Origin: Acidobacteria bacterium 13_1_20CM_3_53_8
GTDB lineage: Bacteria > Acidobacteriota > Blastocatellia > Pyrinomonadales > Pyrinomonadaceae
DNA length: 64,000 bases
NCBI GenBank assembly: GCA_001920415.1
Contig: MNJR01000028.1
Location: 78,030-142,029 of the forward strand
Reading direction: 5' to 3'
Shown: piece after piece, positions 53,219-62,778 of the stretch
How positions within the stretch are numbered: the first letter of the stretch is position 1
How the letters are laid out: each line of letters starts with the position of its first letter
The notes under the pieces: generated by a model
Told to the model about the DNA's origin: nothing
Databases searched by the model: none
Seen by the model: the letters and a program-made list of their open reading frames with translations, nothing else
Program-made: the position numbers and the translations under genes

Positions 53219-56200
53219 TCACCTCCACATGCCGAACTCCTCGCGTGCGCGCGTGCGTCGTTCTTGAAATTTTTTGCGCATTGCCAGAAATTGCTCGCGG
53301 CGGTATTCGAGTGTGCCCCAGATGATGAGTATGAGCGCGCCTACAGTGATTAAGTAAACTTTCAGTGGCACTTGCAGCCAGTCAACACTGGTGAGCGCGA
53401 GCGACGCTAGTTCTATGACAAGCGTCGTCGCGCCCGTGAGCATGGGCGCGCGTAGTCTGCCAAAGACACTGAAGATTATTAGAGCAAGCGAAATAAAGAG
53501 CGTTGCCAGATCGCGCGCGGGCGCGGGCGTATCGAACAGCAAGCGAAACTGTAGCGCGCGAATCAGCAGCGGCCACGCCAGCAGTATGCTTCCCGTCCAA
53601 GACAGTAACACAGCGTCGCGCGCGTAATCGTCCCACTCGCGCCGAACAGCCGCGTAAGCAATAACTAGCAGAAGCACGCCTATCGGCGCAGTGTAAACTT
53701 CAACATCGTCCCAGGGGTGATAGCCTGCGCGCAGGCACGCTAGCCAGAAAGCCATAACGCCCGCAAACAATCCTGCGCGAAAGTAGATTGCGCGCGCCGT
53801 CCCCTTCTGCCATAAACTCGCGCTCAAGGTTACGAGCGCGATTGAGCCGAACGCGACGGCAGGAGCCAGCATTCCTCTCGCGCCGACCTCCAAGTGAATC
53901 ATGGCCTGAATTACGCTCGCGCACGTAGCAAGCGCCAGAACTCCTTCCGAAGCAAGATTCAGAGGGCGCGTTATCCATTCATTTTCCCGAAAGCGCGAGA
54001 AGTGCGCGCTTGCGAAGAAGAGCGGGAAAAGAGTCAACACAGAGATAGTCGCAAACCATTCTTCATTCACACGGAAGACTATGAGCAATGTCAGCAGCAA
54101 CGCCATCATATGCGCTGAAGCCGTAAACACGACCCATGACTTTCTTTTATTCGCAGCCTGCTTAATCCAGTAGCAGAATGCCAGAACGACTACGACGCAT
54201 GCGCCTGCGCTGCGCTCATAAACCGAAACGGTCGAAAGCAGAGCCGAGATAAACCAGAGCGCGGCGCAGCTTACGACCGCCGAGTCGGCTACTAGCGAAA
54301 CTACGCTGTTTATGTCGAGCGCAGGTCGCTCGTCGCCATCAACGCCAGCGCGCGATGCTCGCCACACAAAATCTTGCAACGCAAAAGCCGCGAAGACCAC
54401 TCCCACTGCTATGGGCCATGATTCGGGCCAGACGCCCATGCTGCGAAGCGAGTCAAAGAGCGCCGCGACAAAAATCAGAAACGATGCGGAAGCTATAGTC
54501 GCATTGAATCTAGAGCGGTCGCGCCACACGCGCAGGCAACCGTAAAGAATTGTCGCAATGAACGCGCAGAACATTGCGCGACGAAAAGAGGCTTCATATC
54601 CTTCGGGATAGACGTAAGACACCAGAGCTATAAAGCTCGCCCACAAAAATAGTAAAAGTATTCCGGCGTCCGCCGTGCGTCTTAGCGGCGCTGACAATTG
54701 CCCTTCGTTAGATGCAGCCGCGCGCGACGAAAAGTAGAGAGCAAAGAGCCACGCTGCGTCTGCTATAACGAACAGGCTGCGAGATTGCACGTGAGCGCTA
54801 TTTATGGCTACAAGAAACGCCGCCGTGGCCAGAAACACCGAACCGTAACCGAAGAAAATTTGCGCAGGCGTGCTGCTCAGTCGCGGCGTGCTGAGCAAGG
54901 AGAAGCTTGCGGCCAAGAGAGCCAGCGCCGCGCTATGAGTGAAAGTTAAATCAGAATCATTGACCGCGACGAACATGGCTACTATTACCAACAGGACTGA
55001 CGAGATTGCGCCCGCCCTGTAAAACGCTTCTGAAGTCTCAAGCCCGCGTGAAACTCTTGCGGCGAGCGACACTGCGAACGCTGCTACAGCCACTGCAACG
55101 AGTTGAACGGCGTTGGATAATTGCAGGCCGTCCACGATTAGAAACTCAGACCAGAGAAGCGCGAGCACGGCTATCATGTAGAGGATAGTTTTGCGCCGGA
55201 CATCAACGAAACGTCCTAAGTACCACGCGACGTAAGCACCCATTGTGAAGAGCAGAGCCGCAACGCTCGCGTCATAACTGTGCGCCCAGAATTGAAAGAG
55301 ATGCTCGCGCAACGAGAGCACCGTCCCAGCCTTCTGCGGCATGTACATAGCGCACGCTAGCACCACGCCAATCACGCTCACGCGAGCGAGCGGCACGCCC
55401 CAGAGTTCAAGTCTCTCGCGCGCAAGACCGCGAGCTTCCTCTTCATCGCCACTCGTTGCTTCAACTCTTCCAGCTTCCACTTCATCAAGCGCCGCCGCGC
55501 GCTCTTCATCGCTCATTGCTCGCCCGTTCTGAAACAATCTTGCAAGATGAAGAAACGCGAGCGACGCAATCATCAGCGTGAGCGCGTACATGCCGAATGC
55601 GTCCGCATCTGCTCTATAGACAAGCGCCCAAAGCGTTGCGACCGTCGCAGCCGAAGCTAGATAGACATAAAATTTTTCTACAAGAAACGCGGCGGTGAGC
55701 GCATAAAGAGTCGCGCAGAGCGCGCAGACCATCCACGCGCGACCGTGATTTTGAATGAGGCCGGAGCGCACCAGAAACCAGAAGTTGACGGGCACAAGGA
55801 GCGAGCCTACCAGAGTTAGCGCCCTTCCCGTCAGCAGCAATCGCGTGCGCAAGATTGCGAACCAGCCCATAGCTGTTACGACGACTGTGCCTGTGACAAG
55901 CAGTGCGGCTTGCACCACAGGCTCCTGCAATTTCAGATAGAGCACATCGCGCAGCCATATGACCACGCCCACGACCAGCATGGCCGCGCCCGTGTAAAGC
56001 AATAGTCGCAGAGTCTGCGGGTCTGCCAGAGTTTCGATAAAGGTGCGACGGGGTTCGTATGCTGGTGATTCCGCAGGCTCGTGCGCGTAAGCTGACGGCT
56101 CAAACCGATTAGGCGTAGGAGCGTCTGAAGTCGTTTCAGTGTAAATCGAAGGAGCGCTTGAAGGCGCAGCATGCTGCGGCTCGTCTCTTCTTTCAGCTCG

Positions 56201-56497
56201 CGCCCTGGCGATCTCTCTCTGTCTTTGCCTGTCAAACTCGCCTGCTATCTGCTCGCGCAACTCGTCGCCCTGTCTCTCGTAGATTGCGCGCAAACGTGCG
56301 GCGCGTTCAGGCTCAATCAAACCTTCCTCTTCCCAATGCTTCAATTCCGACAAAAGGTAGAGGGTATAACGAAGCGCTTGTGCTGGCGCTTCATTCGCAT
56401 TAGCTCCGCATGCAGGGCAATGCGCGGCGTACGGCGGAAGCGGCGCGCGGCAGACGCTGCATATTCGCCCTTGTTCGGATTGAGGAGAAGAAGACAT
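53219..56497 (-). CDS. Giant multi-pass membrane protein with N-terminal zinc ribbon
   Basis: The 1092-residue protein has a zinc ribbon (CSVC and CPAC, residues 13-31), a helical DUF2157-like segment (about 40-100), an acidic, Pro-rich linker, then about 25 or more hydrophobic segments from residue 145 to 1080. No transporter signature was found, and the family is not recognised. DUF2157-type giant membrane proteins occur in several phyla without known function. It is convergent with the M28 gene and separated from rsmI by 32 bp. Confidence 0.7.
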   Translation of the reverse strand: MSSSPQSEQGRICSVCRAPLPPYAAHCPACGANANEAPAQALRYTLYLLSELKHWEEEGLIEPERAARLRAIYERQGDELREQIAGEFDRQRQREIARARAERRDEPQHAAPSSAPSIYTETTSDAPTPNRFEPSAYAHEPAESPAYEPRRTFIETLADPQTLRLLLYTGAAMLVVGVVIWLRDVLYLKLQEPVVQAALLVTGTVVVTAMGWFAILRTRLLLTGRALTLVGSLLVPVNFWFLVRSGLIQNHGRAWMVCALCATLYALTAAFLVEKFYVYLASAATVATLWALVYRADADAFGMYALTLMIASLAFLHLARLFQNGRAMSDEERAAALDEVEAGRVEATSGDEEEARGLARERLELWGVPLARVSVIGVVLACAMYMPQKAGTVLSLREHLFQFWAHSYDASVAALLFTMGAYVAWYLGRFVDVRRKTILYMIAVLALLWSEFLIVDGLQLSNAVQLVAVAVAAFAVSLAARVSRGLETSEAFYRAGAISSVLLVIVAMFVAVNDSDLTFTHSAALALLAASFSLLSTPRLSSTPAQIFFGYGSVFLATAAFLVAINSAHVQSRSLFVIADAAWLFALYFSSRAAASNEGQLSAPLRRTADAGILLLFLWASFIALVSYVYPEGYEASFRRAMFCAFIATILYGCLRVWRDRSRFNATIASASFLIFVAALFDSLRSMGVWPESWPIAVGVVFAAFALQDFVWRASRAGVDGDERPALDINSVVSLVADSAVVSCAALWFISALLSTVSVYERSAGACVVVVLAFCYWIKQAANKRKSWVVFTASAHMMALLLTLLIVFRVNEEWFATISVLTLFPLFFASAHFSRFRENEWITRPLNLASEGVLALATCASVIQAMIHLEVGARGMLAPAVAFGSIALVTLSASLWQKGTARAIYFRAGLFAGVMAFWLACLRAGYHPWDDVEVYTAPIGVLLLVIAYAAVRREWDDYARDAVLLSWTGSILLAWPLLIRALQFRLLFDTPAPARDLATLFISLALIIFSVFGRLRAPMLTGATTLVIELASLALTSVDWLQVPLKVYLITVGALILIIWGTLEYRREQFLAMRKKFQERRTRAREEFGMWR

Positions 56498-56529
56498 AAG
56501 AATTCAGCAAGAACTCTTCGTAATAGCGG

Positions 56530-57375
56530 CTAAGCTTTGCGCGAAGCAACCAGTCGCCTGTATGCTTCGCTGCGCGTCAGCCCGAATTCACGCGCGGCCC
56601 GTTTGAGCGCTGCACGCGCATCAAGCCCCTCGCCTTCGAGCGCTGCAACGCGCGCCAGTAAGTCTTCAGAAGTTGCAACGCGCGCGCTTTCACTCTGAAT
56701 CTCTGCGCGATCAATTATCAAAACCATCTCGCCGCGCGCTTTTGTTTCGTCGGAAAATTTTTGAGCCAACTCGCTTAAACTGCCGCGCGCTATCTCTTCA
56801 TGCATCTTCGTCAACTCGCGCGCGACCACAGCCACGCGCTCTCCCAAGATTTCGCGCGCGTCTGCGAGCGATTGCGCGATACGATGCGGCGCTTCGTAAA
56901 ATATTAAAGTGGCGTCGAGATTGCGCAACTCCGCCAGCCGCGCACGACGAGCCTGAGATCGTGCGGGAAGAAAGCCGCCGAAGAAAAATTGATTGGTCGG
57001 AAGTCCAGAAGCCACCAGCGCCGAGACGAAAGCAACTGCGCCCGGCAGAGGCACGACGCGCACCTTGCGCGCGATTGATTCCGAGACGAGCCGGAAACCC
57101 GGATCATTAATGCCGGGCGTGCCCGCGTCCGAAACCAGAGCGACCGCCAAACCCGATTCAAGCCGCTCGCCCAACTCTCTCGCTCTCTCTCTCTCGTTGT
57201 GCTCGTGATAGCTCACAAGGCGGGTCTTGATTCCGTAATGATCCAGAAGCACGCGCGTGCGCCGCGTATCTTCGCAGGCTATAAGGTCAACCTCGCCGAG
57301 CACACGAAGCGCGCGATGCGTTATGTCTTCGAGATTCCCTATGGGTGTTGCCACTAGATAGAGCGTACCCGCCAT
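56530..57375 (-). CDS. rsmI: 16S rRNA (cytidine(1402)-2'-O)-methyltransferase
   Basis: The 281-residue enzyme 2'-O-methylates C1402 in the decoding site of 16S rRNA, using S-adenosylmethionine. Diagnostic motifs are GTLYLVATPIGNLEDITHRAL at the start, CEDTRRTRVLLDHYGI (about residue 34) and ALVSDAGTPGINDPG (about residue 78), with SAM contact regions in order. A C-terminal basic segment (RREFGLTRSEAYRRLV) contacts RNA. It is followed by a terminator between it and the next gene. Confidence 0.95.
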   Translation of the reverse strand: MAGTLYLVATPIGNLEDITHRALRVLGEVDLIACEDTRRTRVLLDHYGIKTRLVSYHEHNERERARELGERLESGLAVALVSDAGTPGINDPGFRLVSESIARKVRVVPLPGAVAFVSALVASGLPTNQFFFGGFLPARSQARRARLAELRNLDATLIFYEAPHRIAQSLADAREILGERVAVVARELTKMHEEIARGSLSELAQKFSDETKARGEMVLIIDRAEIQSESARVATSEDLLARVAALEGEGLDARAALKRAAREFGLTRSEAYRRLVASRKA

Positions 57376-57409
57376 GCAGGATATTTTGGCATCAAGAAGG
57401 ATAAAAAGC

Positions 57410-57459
57410 GAAAGACTCTAAGGGCTTTCCCCGTCGGGGAAAGTCCCTTAGAGTCTTTC
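57410..57459. terminator. Strong bidirectional terminator
   Basis: The arms 57410-57432 and 57436-57459 match over 23 bp with one bulged T and a 3-nt loop. T-rich sequence lies on the plus side and A-rich on the other. It sits upstream of rsmI and downstream of the gene at 57506 on the minus strand. Confidence 0.88.
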
Positions 57460-57505
57460 TAGTTTCAGTTCGCAGGCCAAGAGCGCACGCGACCGTCTGC
57501 CTCTC

Positions 57506-58165
57506 TTAGTTAGGGAACCTTCTGAAGATTTCGTCTGCGATGCGTCGGTTGCGCTCGCGGCGACGGTAATCGTCATCATTGCGTCGCTGGTTATTATCCG
57601 GGTAGTAGCCGCCATTCGGGTCATAACTACCGTTCGGGTAATACCCGCCGTTGTTGTAGTTGCCGCGATGGCCGTAAGCGTCCGCTATGTAGTTCAGCTC
57701 GCTCCTGACCTGCGACCAGTCGTTGTAAAGTCGCCGATCATCAAGGTGGTGCTGGATTACACGATTAAGCTGGCTACCTATATCCAGCACCCTTCGCGCC
57801 TCACCTTCACTACGATAAGGATCGCGCTCGTTAAATCTGTTCCTCAGATCGTCCGCAGCGTTACGAAGATCTCTCGCTATCTGGTTCATGCGATCTTCGT
57901 GGCGCGAGCCATTCTCGCGGCTGTGATCTAGGTCACGATCAAGGTCACTCTGAAGACGATGACTGTCATCTCTCAGACGGCGTATGGTGTCGCGCAGAGC
58001 GCGGTCGTCGTAATTTCTGTTGTACGGATCGTTTCGTCTGTAAACGCGGTCTTGCCTGTCGGGGTATCCGTAGGGGTCGTAACCGCCCTGCGCGCTCGCC
58101 AGCACGGGCAGGCCGAGCGCCATCAGTGCCGTTGCTGCTGCGATAAATAGTGATTTGCGTGTCAT
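57506..58165 (-). CDS. Exported low-complexity protein
   Basis: The 219-residue protein has a signal peptide (residues 1-25, ending ASAQ). The mature part is hydrophilic, with Arg/Asp/Asn/Tyr-rich repeats (RNDPYNRNY, GYYPNGSYDPNGGYYPD) and a predicted helical middle (about 55-165) with charged heptad-like spacing. A strong ribosome site (aaggagacaagg) precedes the start. No family is recognised; Gly/Asn/Tyr repeats suggest an extracellular or matrix-associated protein. Confidence 0.65.
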   Translation of the reverse strand: MTRKSLFIAAATALMALGLPVLASAQGGYDPYGYPDRQDRVYRRNDPYNRNYDDRALRDTIRRLRDDSHRLQSDLDRDLDHSRENGSRHEDRMNQIARDLRNAADDLRNRFNERDPYRSEGEARRVLDIGSQLNRVIQHHLDDRRLYNDWSQVRSELNYIADAYGHRGNYNNGGYYPNGSYDPNGGYYPDNNQRRNDDDYRRRERNRRIADEIFRRFPN

Positions 58166-58482
58166 TGCTTTCCTTGTCTCCTTGCAAGAAGTTTCAGAAG
58201 AGGCGACCGCGCCTCAAACTTTTCCGAGAGGGCAAGCGTTAGTGTCGCCATTTTTCATTGCGCTTCTAAAATTGTGAAGCGCGCTTTTCGACCGCAGATT
58301 TGGCAAGCACTGTGCCGTGCGAGATGATGAAGAGAAAGTTACTAAAATTTGCAGGAAATATGGGCGAAAACGGTTATTTCGCGATGAGCTTCGTGTTTTG
58401 TTTGTAAACGGTTGTCCGTGTTGATTGCGTGCGAAAAGGTGCGCGCATTGTCGCATATGGTTTGGGCAAAACGGTCTCAAGC
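58166..58482. other. 317-bp gap with no recognised feature
   Basis: No gene, terminator or strong hairpin was recognised between the exported protein's start and the stop of the gene at 58483. The promoter of the former should lie in it. Confidence 0.4.
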
Positions 58483-59001
58483 CTAGTGCAAAAATTTTTT
58501 GACGTGGTGACGTATTCGCTCTTCCGTGAAGTCGAAGCGCGCGCCTTCCCTTTCCAGAGCGACCCATTGCGGCACATCTTTAGCCGAGCGAAGCAGAAGA
58601 AGTTCTTCATCAGCCGAGCGTCGCCCGAAATGGCGTACGTGCGCCGAGGCCAATCCTCCGCCGCGAACAATTCCATCGCGCGGCGTGCGCGGCCAGCCTG
58701 CTTCGATCATCAACGAGCGCACGCCCGAACGGAAAGTTATGAGCGTGCCGACCATCGTAGAATTTCCGGCTCGGAAGCGATGAGCCTCATCGTGCTTGAT
58801 TGAAACGCCCGCTCCATTGCGGTTCGCCTCGCCAACGACTACTGTGAAGGTCGTCATCAGCCACTCGATTCCGGCTCGCCGCGCCAGATCGTTCGATGCG
58901 CGCAAAGACAGATACTCCGCAACGTCGCCGCGACCAACGCTGCGCGCACGACGCTCCGCCTCTGCAATCGCCAACTCCCAAGCTTCGTCCAATTCGCTCA
59001 T
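58483..59001 (-). CDS. Conserved hypothetical cytosolic protein
   Basis: The 172-residue protein is soluble and Arg-rich. It starts MSELDEAWELAIAEAERRARSVGRGDVAEYL, followed by a compact domain with Val/Thr/Phe strands and a Cys-free C-terminus. No metal or nucleotide motif is visible and no family was recognised. Composition and codon usage match the neighbours, and the length of frame plus plausible start support a real gene. The ATG at 59001 has only a weak ribosome site. Confidence 0.6.
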   Translation of the reverse strand: MSELDEAWELAIAEAERRARSVGRGDVAEYLSLRASNDLARRAGIEWLMTTFTVVVGEANRNGAGVSIKHDEAHRFRAGNSTMVGTLITFRSGVRSLMIEAGWPRTPRDGIVRGGGLASAHVRHFGRRSADEELLLLRSAKDVPQWVALEREGARFDFTEERIRHHVKKFLH

Positions 59002-59009
59002 AATTCAAA

Positions 59010-59132
59010 GCAAAGGAAAGTCAAAAGGTAAAAGTAAAAAGGCAAAAGTGCGGACAAAAGCATTTTAATTAAATATTGGTTTCAGCCTTCCTTTTGCCTT
59101 TTACCTTTTTACTTTTGCCTTCCCTTTGCCTT
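59010..59132. repeat. Iterated-word inverted repeat (ggtaaaag type), copy 2
   Basis: The left arm 59010-59049 (aaggtaaaagtaaaaagg words) pairs with 59088-59132. Positions 59041-59069 (29 nt) are identical to 51209-51237. It lies in the divergent gap between the genes at 59001 and 59243. Confidence 0.9.
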
Positions 59133-59242
59133 TCTCCTCTTTCCTCTTCTTCTCTGCTGGATGTTATCATGCCTACTCGATTTATCTCCTCTAGAACGAT
59201 AAGCTCGGTTTCAGAAAGTTTATTATTCGGAATAACTCCGTC

Positions 59243-61063
59243 ATGACCAGATTGCGACGCGCTCCGCGTTCCATTATAGCTTTCACTCTCTCGTTTCTGC
59301 TCGCCTTCATTTCTCTTAACGGAGCGTTGGCACAGCGCCGCGCGCCCATTCATGAAAGCGGAGCGCTCGCGCGTCGCAGTTCAGAGCGACCGCGCCTTGT
59401 TCTGCTCATCGTCGTGGATCAATTTCGTTACGATTATCTGGAAAGATACGGCGACCTGTTCATCGAAGGCGGGTTGCGACGATTAATGCGCGAGGGCGCA
59501 TCGTGGACTGAGGCGAATTTTGATCAAGTGCCGACATACACCGCGCCGGGACATGCGACTCTGATGACAGGCACATGGCCCGCAGAGCACGGCATCATTG
59601 GCAATAACTGGTTTGAGCGCGAAACGGGCACGAGGGTTTCGAGCGTTACGGACAACTCTACGCTGCTGCTTGGCGGACTGGCGGGAGAGATTGGAAAGAG
59701 TCCGCGCCGCCTTCTGGCGTCAACGCTCGGCGACGAATTGCGGCTTACTACGAACGACCGCTCGAAAGTTATAGGCATCTCTATCAAAGACCGTTCGGCG
59801 ATTCTTCCTGCGGGGCGTCATGCTTCAGCGGCCTACTGGCTGAGCACGAACAACGGCAATTTCGTTTCAAGCAACTATTACTTCAACGCGCTGCCCGCGT
59901 GGGTCGAGCATTTTAATCAAAGGCGCATGGCCGACCAGTTTTTCGCAAAGCGTTGGGATCGCCTTCTGCCCGAACCTGAATACACAAGGCGCGTAGGCGC
60001 GGACGCAGAACCATGGGAGAACCTTGACCCTACATCGCACGACACCAAAACTTTTCCACACGTAGTCACCGGCGGACTGAGCACGCCCGGCGTGATGTTC
60101 TACAAGTCGCTAGACTACACGCCGTTCTGCAACGACCTTCTGCTTGCTTTCGCAAAGGAAGCAATCGTCGGTGAAAATCTTGGCGCGGACGCCGACACGG
60201 ATGTCCTCACCATAAGTTTTTCGGGCAACGATTACGTAGGCCACCGCTTCGGCCCGTACAGTCAGGAGGCTATGGACGTTACACTTCGCGTTGACCGCCA
60301 GATAGCAGACCTCTTGAATTTCATTGATGCGCGCGTAGGCTTGCGCAACACGCTCGTCATCTTCACGGCGGATCACGGCGTAGCGCCCGTGCCAGAGCAT
60401 GCAGTCGCCCTTAACCTTCCGGGCAGACGTATTGATTACGCCGAAATTTTGAGGACTATCAGAGACGCTATCAGAGAGCGCTATGGACGAAGAGGCAGCG
60501 AGGACAACACAGCCGACTACATACAGAATTTTAAGTATGGGACTGGAACGCGCGAAGGCTACATCAACGGCAACGTCTATCTGAACATGGCTGCGCTCAG
60601 GCGCGACCACATTGATGTGCAGGAGATGGAGCGGTTTGTTGGACAGGCGGCGATGAGTATTCCGGGCATGGCTCGTTATTTTACGCGAGCGCAGTTAGAG
60701 GCCGGATCAATTGCGCCCGCCGACCCCATTGCGCGGCGCGTGTTTCATGGCTACAGGCCGCAGCGAAGCGGCGACGTGGTTCTCGTCACACAGCCTTACA
60801 GCATAACGGTCGAGCCGACGGACGACCCTACAGACTTTCGCTGGACTGCGACGCACGGCTCGCCTTACTCTTACGACACGCATGTGCCGCTCATCATCAT
60901 GGGAGAAAGGTTCGCGGCAGGGAGGTATGAGCAATCGGCAGCGCCCTCCGACATCGCGCCGACGCTCGCCGCCGCGCTAGGTATACAAGCGCCAAGCAAT
61001 TCAACAGGCCGCGTGCTCACAGAGGCTCTAGTTGAACGCAGAGCGCAACGAGCGCTGAGATAA
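59243..61063 (+). CDS. Exported PafA-like alkaline phosphatase
   Basis: The 606-residue exported enzyme belongs to the alkaline phosphatase superfamily. A signal peptide spans residues 1-31. Asp59 (VVDQFRYDYL) is a likely Zn ligand, and Thr100 in TYTAPGHATLMTG aligns with the nucleophilic Thr of PafA-type phosphatases. Further metal residues are in ADHGVAPVPEHA and THGSPYSYDTHVPL. It would release phosphate from phosphoesters in the periplasm. A phosphodiesterase role within the superfamily is less likely but not excluded. The start is the ATG at 59243. Confidence 0.9.
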   Translation: MTRLRRAPRSIIAFTLSFLLAFISLNGALAQRRAPIHESGALARRSSERPRLVLLIVVDQFRYDYLERYGDLFIEGGLRRLMREGASWTEANFDQVPTYTAPGHATLMTGTWPAEHGIIGNNWFERETGTRVSSVTDNSTLLLGGLAGEIGKSPRRLLASTLGDELRLTTNDRSKVIGISIKDRSAILPAGRHASAAYWLSTNNGNFVSSNYYFNALPAWVEHFNQRRMADQFFAKRWDRLLPEPEYTRRVGADAEPWENLDPTSHDTKTFPHVVTGGLSTPGVMFYKSLDYTPFCNDLLLAFAKEAIVGENLGADADTDVLTISFSGNDYVGHRFGPYSQEAMDVTLRVDRQIADLLNFIDARVGLRNTLVIFTADHGVAPVPEHAVALNLPGRRIDYAEILRTIRDAIRERYGRRGSEDNTADYIQNFKYGTGTREGYINGNVYLNMAALRRDHIDVQEMERFVGQAAMSIPGMARYFTRAQLEAGSIAPADPIARRVFHGYRPQRSGDVVLVTQPYSITVEPTDDPTDFRWTATHGSPYSYDTHVPLIIMGERFAAGRYEQSAAPSDIAPTLAAALGIQAPSNSTGRVLTEALVERRAQRALR

Positions 61064-61082
61064 TTTGAAGTCTGTATAAATG

Positions 61083-61277
61083 AGCCGCGTTAGCGGCGCG
61101 AATTGAATTTAGCCCGGCTTTTCAAAGCCGGGAATCGCAACCATATACGCAACCCCGCGTCGCGCTAGCGACGATTGAGTGTGCGATTCAGGTGTCGCTA
61201 GCGCGACACTAATCAACCCTGACATGTCCTCCCGGCTTTGAAAAGCCGGGCTAAATTCAATTGCCGCTGACGCGGCT
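61083..61277. repeat. Two-layer nested palindrome of 195 bp
   Basis: The outer arms 61083-61133 and 61231-61277 are near-complementary, each holding palindromic words such as gccgcgttagcggc and cccggcttttcaaagccggg. The inner arms are 61156-61175 and 61192-61210 with gtcgcgctagcgac-type cores. It lies between the phosphatase and the TPR gene and shares the GCTAGCG core with the element at 46431. Confidence 0.88.
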
Positions 61278-61308
61278 TAAAAAACTTCGGCTGGAAATTT
61301 TATTTATC

Positions 61309-62778
61309 ATGAAAAAATTTTTCGTTCTTAGCTTGCTCTTCATTTTCATAGTTTGCTTCTTTCATTCAAGCGTCGCGCAGAACTCGCGCGCGGGGCAGCG
61401 CACGGCGGCTCAAGGCGATGAGGCAGAGTTGCGCGAGATAGTTCATCTGCCGCCCGCCGAGCGTATAGAAAAATTGAAAGCCTTCATCGCATCTCATCCG
61501 CGCTCAAGTTCCAGCAGTATCGCTGCCGAGTTAATCGTCAGCGCGCACGCTGAATTGGGCGCGGAGCGATTGCAGGCTGGCGACTCTAATGCAGCAATCG
61601 AGCAGTTTCGCATCGCTATTACTGAAAGCCCCGCGAGCATGAGCGACCAGCTATTCAACGCCGTCATCTCTCAAATTCCTTCTAACCTGTTCGTTGCGGG
61701 CGAGCACGGCGCGGCGTTCGACATAACGAAGCTAATTGAGCAGCGTGTGAGCGATAACCCGAAGCGTCTTCTGGTGCTCGCGGGCTTTTACCTGAACACG
61801 GAGCAGGCGGATGATGCTACGCGCGTGGCCGAACTCGCCGTAAAACTCGCCCCCGAAATGGCCGCAGCACATCAGGCTCTGGGCGCTGCTCGTCATATCT
61901 CGCTCAGGCTGGATGATGCGGCAAGTGAATACGCGCGAGCCGCAGAGCTTGACCCGCAATCTGTGCGCGCACGCATGAGTCTTGCAGACTTGCGACGCGC
62001 GCAAGGGAAGGCGGAAGAGGCGCTCAACATTTATCGCGCGCTGCTCGCATCCGATGCCAGCAACAAGCAGGCGCGCACTGGTCTGGTGTTAGCGCTCTTT
62101 GATCTTAATAAGAGAGAAGAGGCTGAGCGCGAGATGCAGGCGGCGCTCTCGGATGAGCCGCGCAACTTCGCGCTGCTGGCGGGCGCAGCTTACTGGTATG
62201 TGGCACACGGGCTTGATGCGCGCGCGCTTGAATTGGCACAGGCCGCCGTGCAGGTTGAGCCGCGCTACACGTGGGCGCAAATAGCTCTTGCGCGAGCGCT
62301 CATTGCAGACCAGAGGCCAATGGAAGCCGAGCGTGTTCTGAACTTCGCGCGTCAGTACGGTCGCTTCCCAACGCTCGATTACGAACTTGCGAACGCGCTC
62401 GCCGCTACGGGTCTTTACAACGAAGCCGAAGACGTGCTCGCGCGCAACTTTAAGATTACTGATGGGCAGATAGGGACGCTGCTGGCCGGGCGTGTAGAGG
62501 CGCGCGGCGCAGATTTTATCGAACTGCTTGCGCCCGAACGCCGCGCCAGCATCTTTCAGCCCGTAGCGGCTGAGACAGAAGCGAATGCCCGAACACTCAA
62601 GGCGTTGCTTGCGCTTCATCAAGCGATCAATCCTGCGGGCGCTAATGCTACTGTGAACGAAGCGTATGTAATCTCTGCTGCTCAGGATTTCACGGCGGGC
62701 AACGACGTGATGCGCGTCTTTCGTCAACTGTACGCAGCGAATCTGCTGGCGAAGAATCGCGTTGCATTGCAGTGTTGA
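61309..62778 (+). CDS. Exported TPR protein, N-terminal part (frameshifted)
   Basis: The 489-residue part, from the ATG at 61309, has a signal peptide (residues 1-24) and about eight tetratricopeptide-like helical pairs (for example DADDATRVAELAVKLAPEMAAA-type spacing and RAQGKAEEALNIYRALLASDAS). The frame ends with ALQC and TGA at 62776-62778. The protein continues in the +1-shifted frame as VDAGLSVPFATAAVLPDYVREL. Removal of one T at 62773 would join ALQ to VDAGL. TPR proteins are protein-binding scaffolds; the partner is unknown. Confidence 0.85.
   Translation: MKKFFVLSLLFIFIVCFFHSSVAQNSRAGQRTAAQGDEAELREIVHLPPAERIEKLKAFIASHPRSSSSSIAAELIVSAHAELGAERLQAGDSNAAIEQFRIAITESPASMSDQLFNAVISQIPSNLFVAGEHGAAFDITKLIEQRVSDNPKRLLVLAGFYLNTEQADDATRVAELAVKLAPEMAAAHQALGAARHISLRLDDAASEYARAAELDPQSVRARMSLADLRRAQGKAEEALNIYRALLASDASNKQARTGLVLALFDLNKREEAEREMQAALSDEPRNFALLAGAAYWYVAHGLDARALELAQAAVQVEPRYTWAQIALARALIADQRPMEAERVLNFARQYGRFPTLDYELANALAATGLYNEAEDVLARNFKITDGQIGTLLAGRVEARGADFIELLAPERRASIFQPVAAETEANARTLKALLALHQAINPAGANATVNEAYVISAAQDFTAGNDVMRVFRQLYAANLLAKNRVALQC

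Noticed and set aside
62089..62727. 212-codon minus-strand open frame opposite the TPR gene
   Set aside because: It is antisense to a clear TPR coding region and has no independent support.
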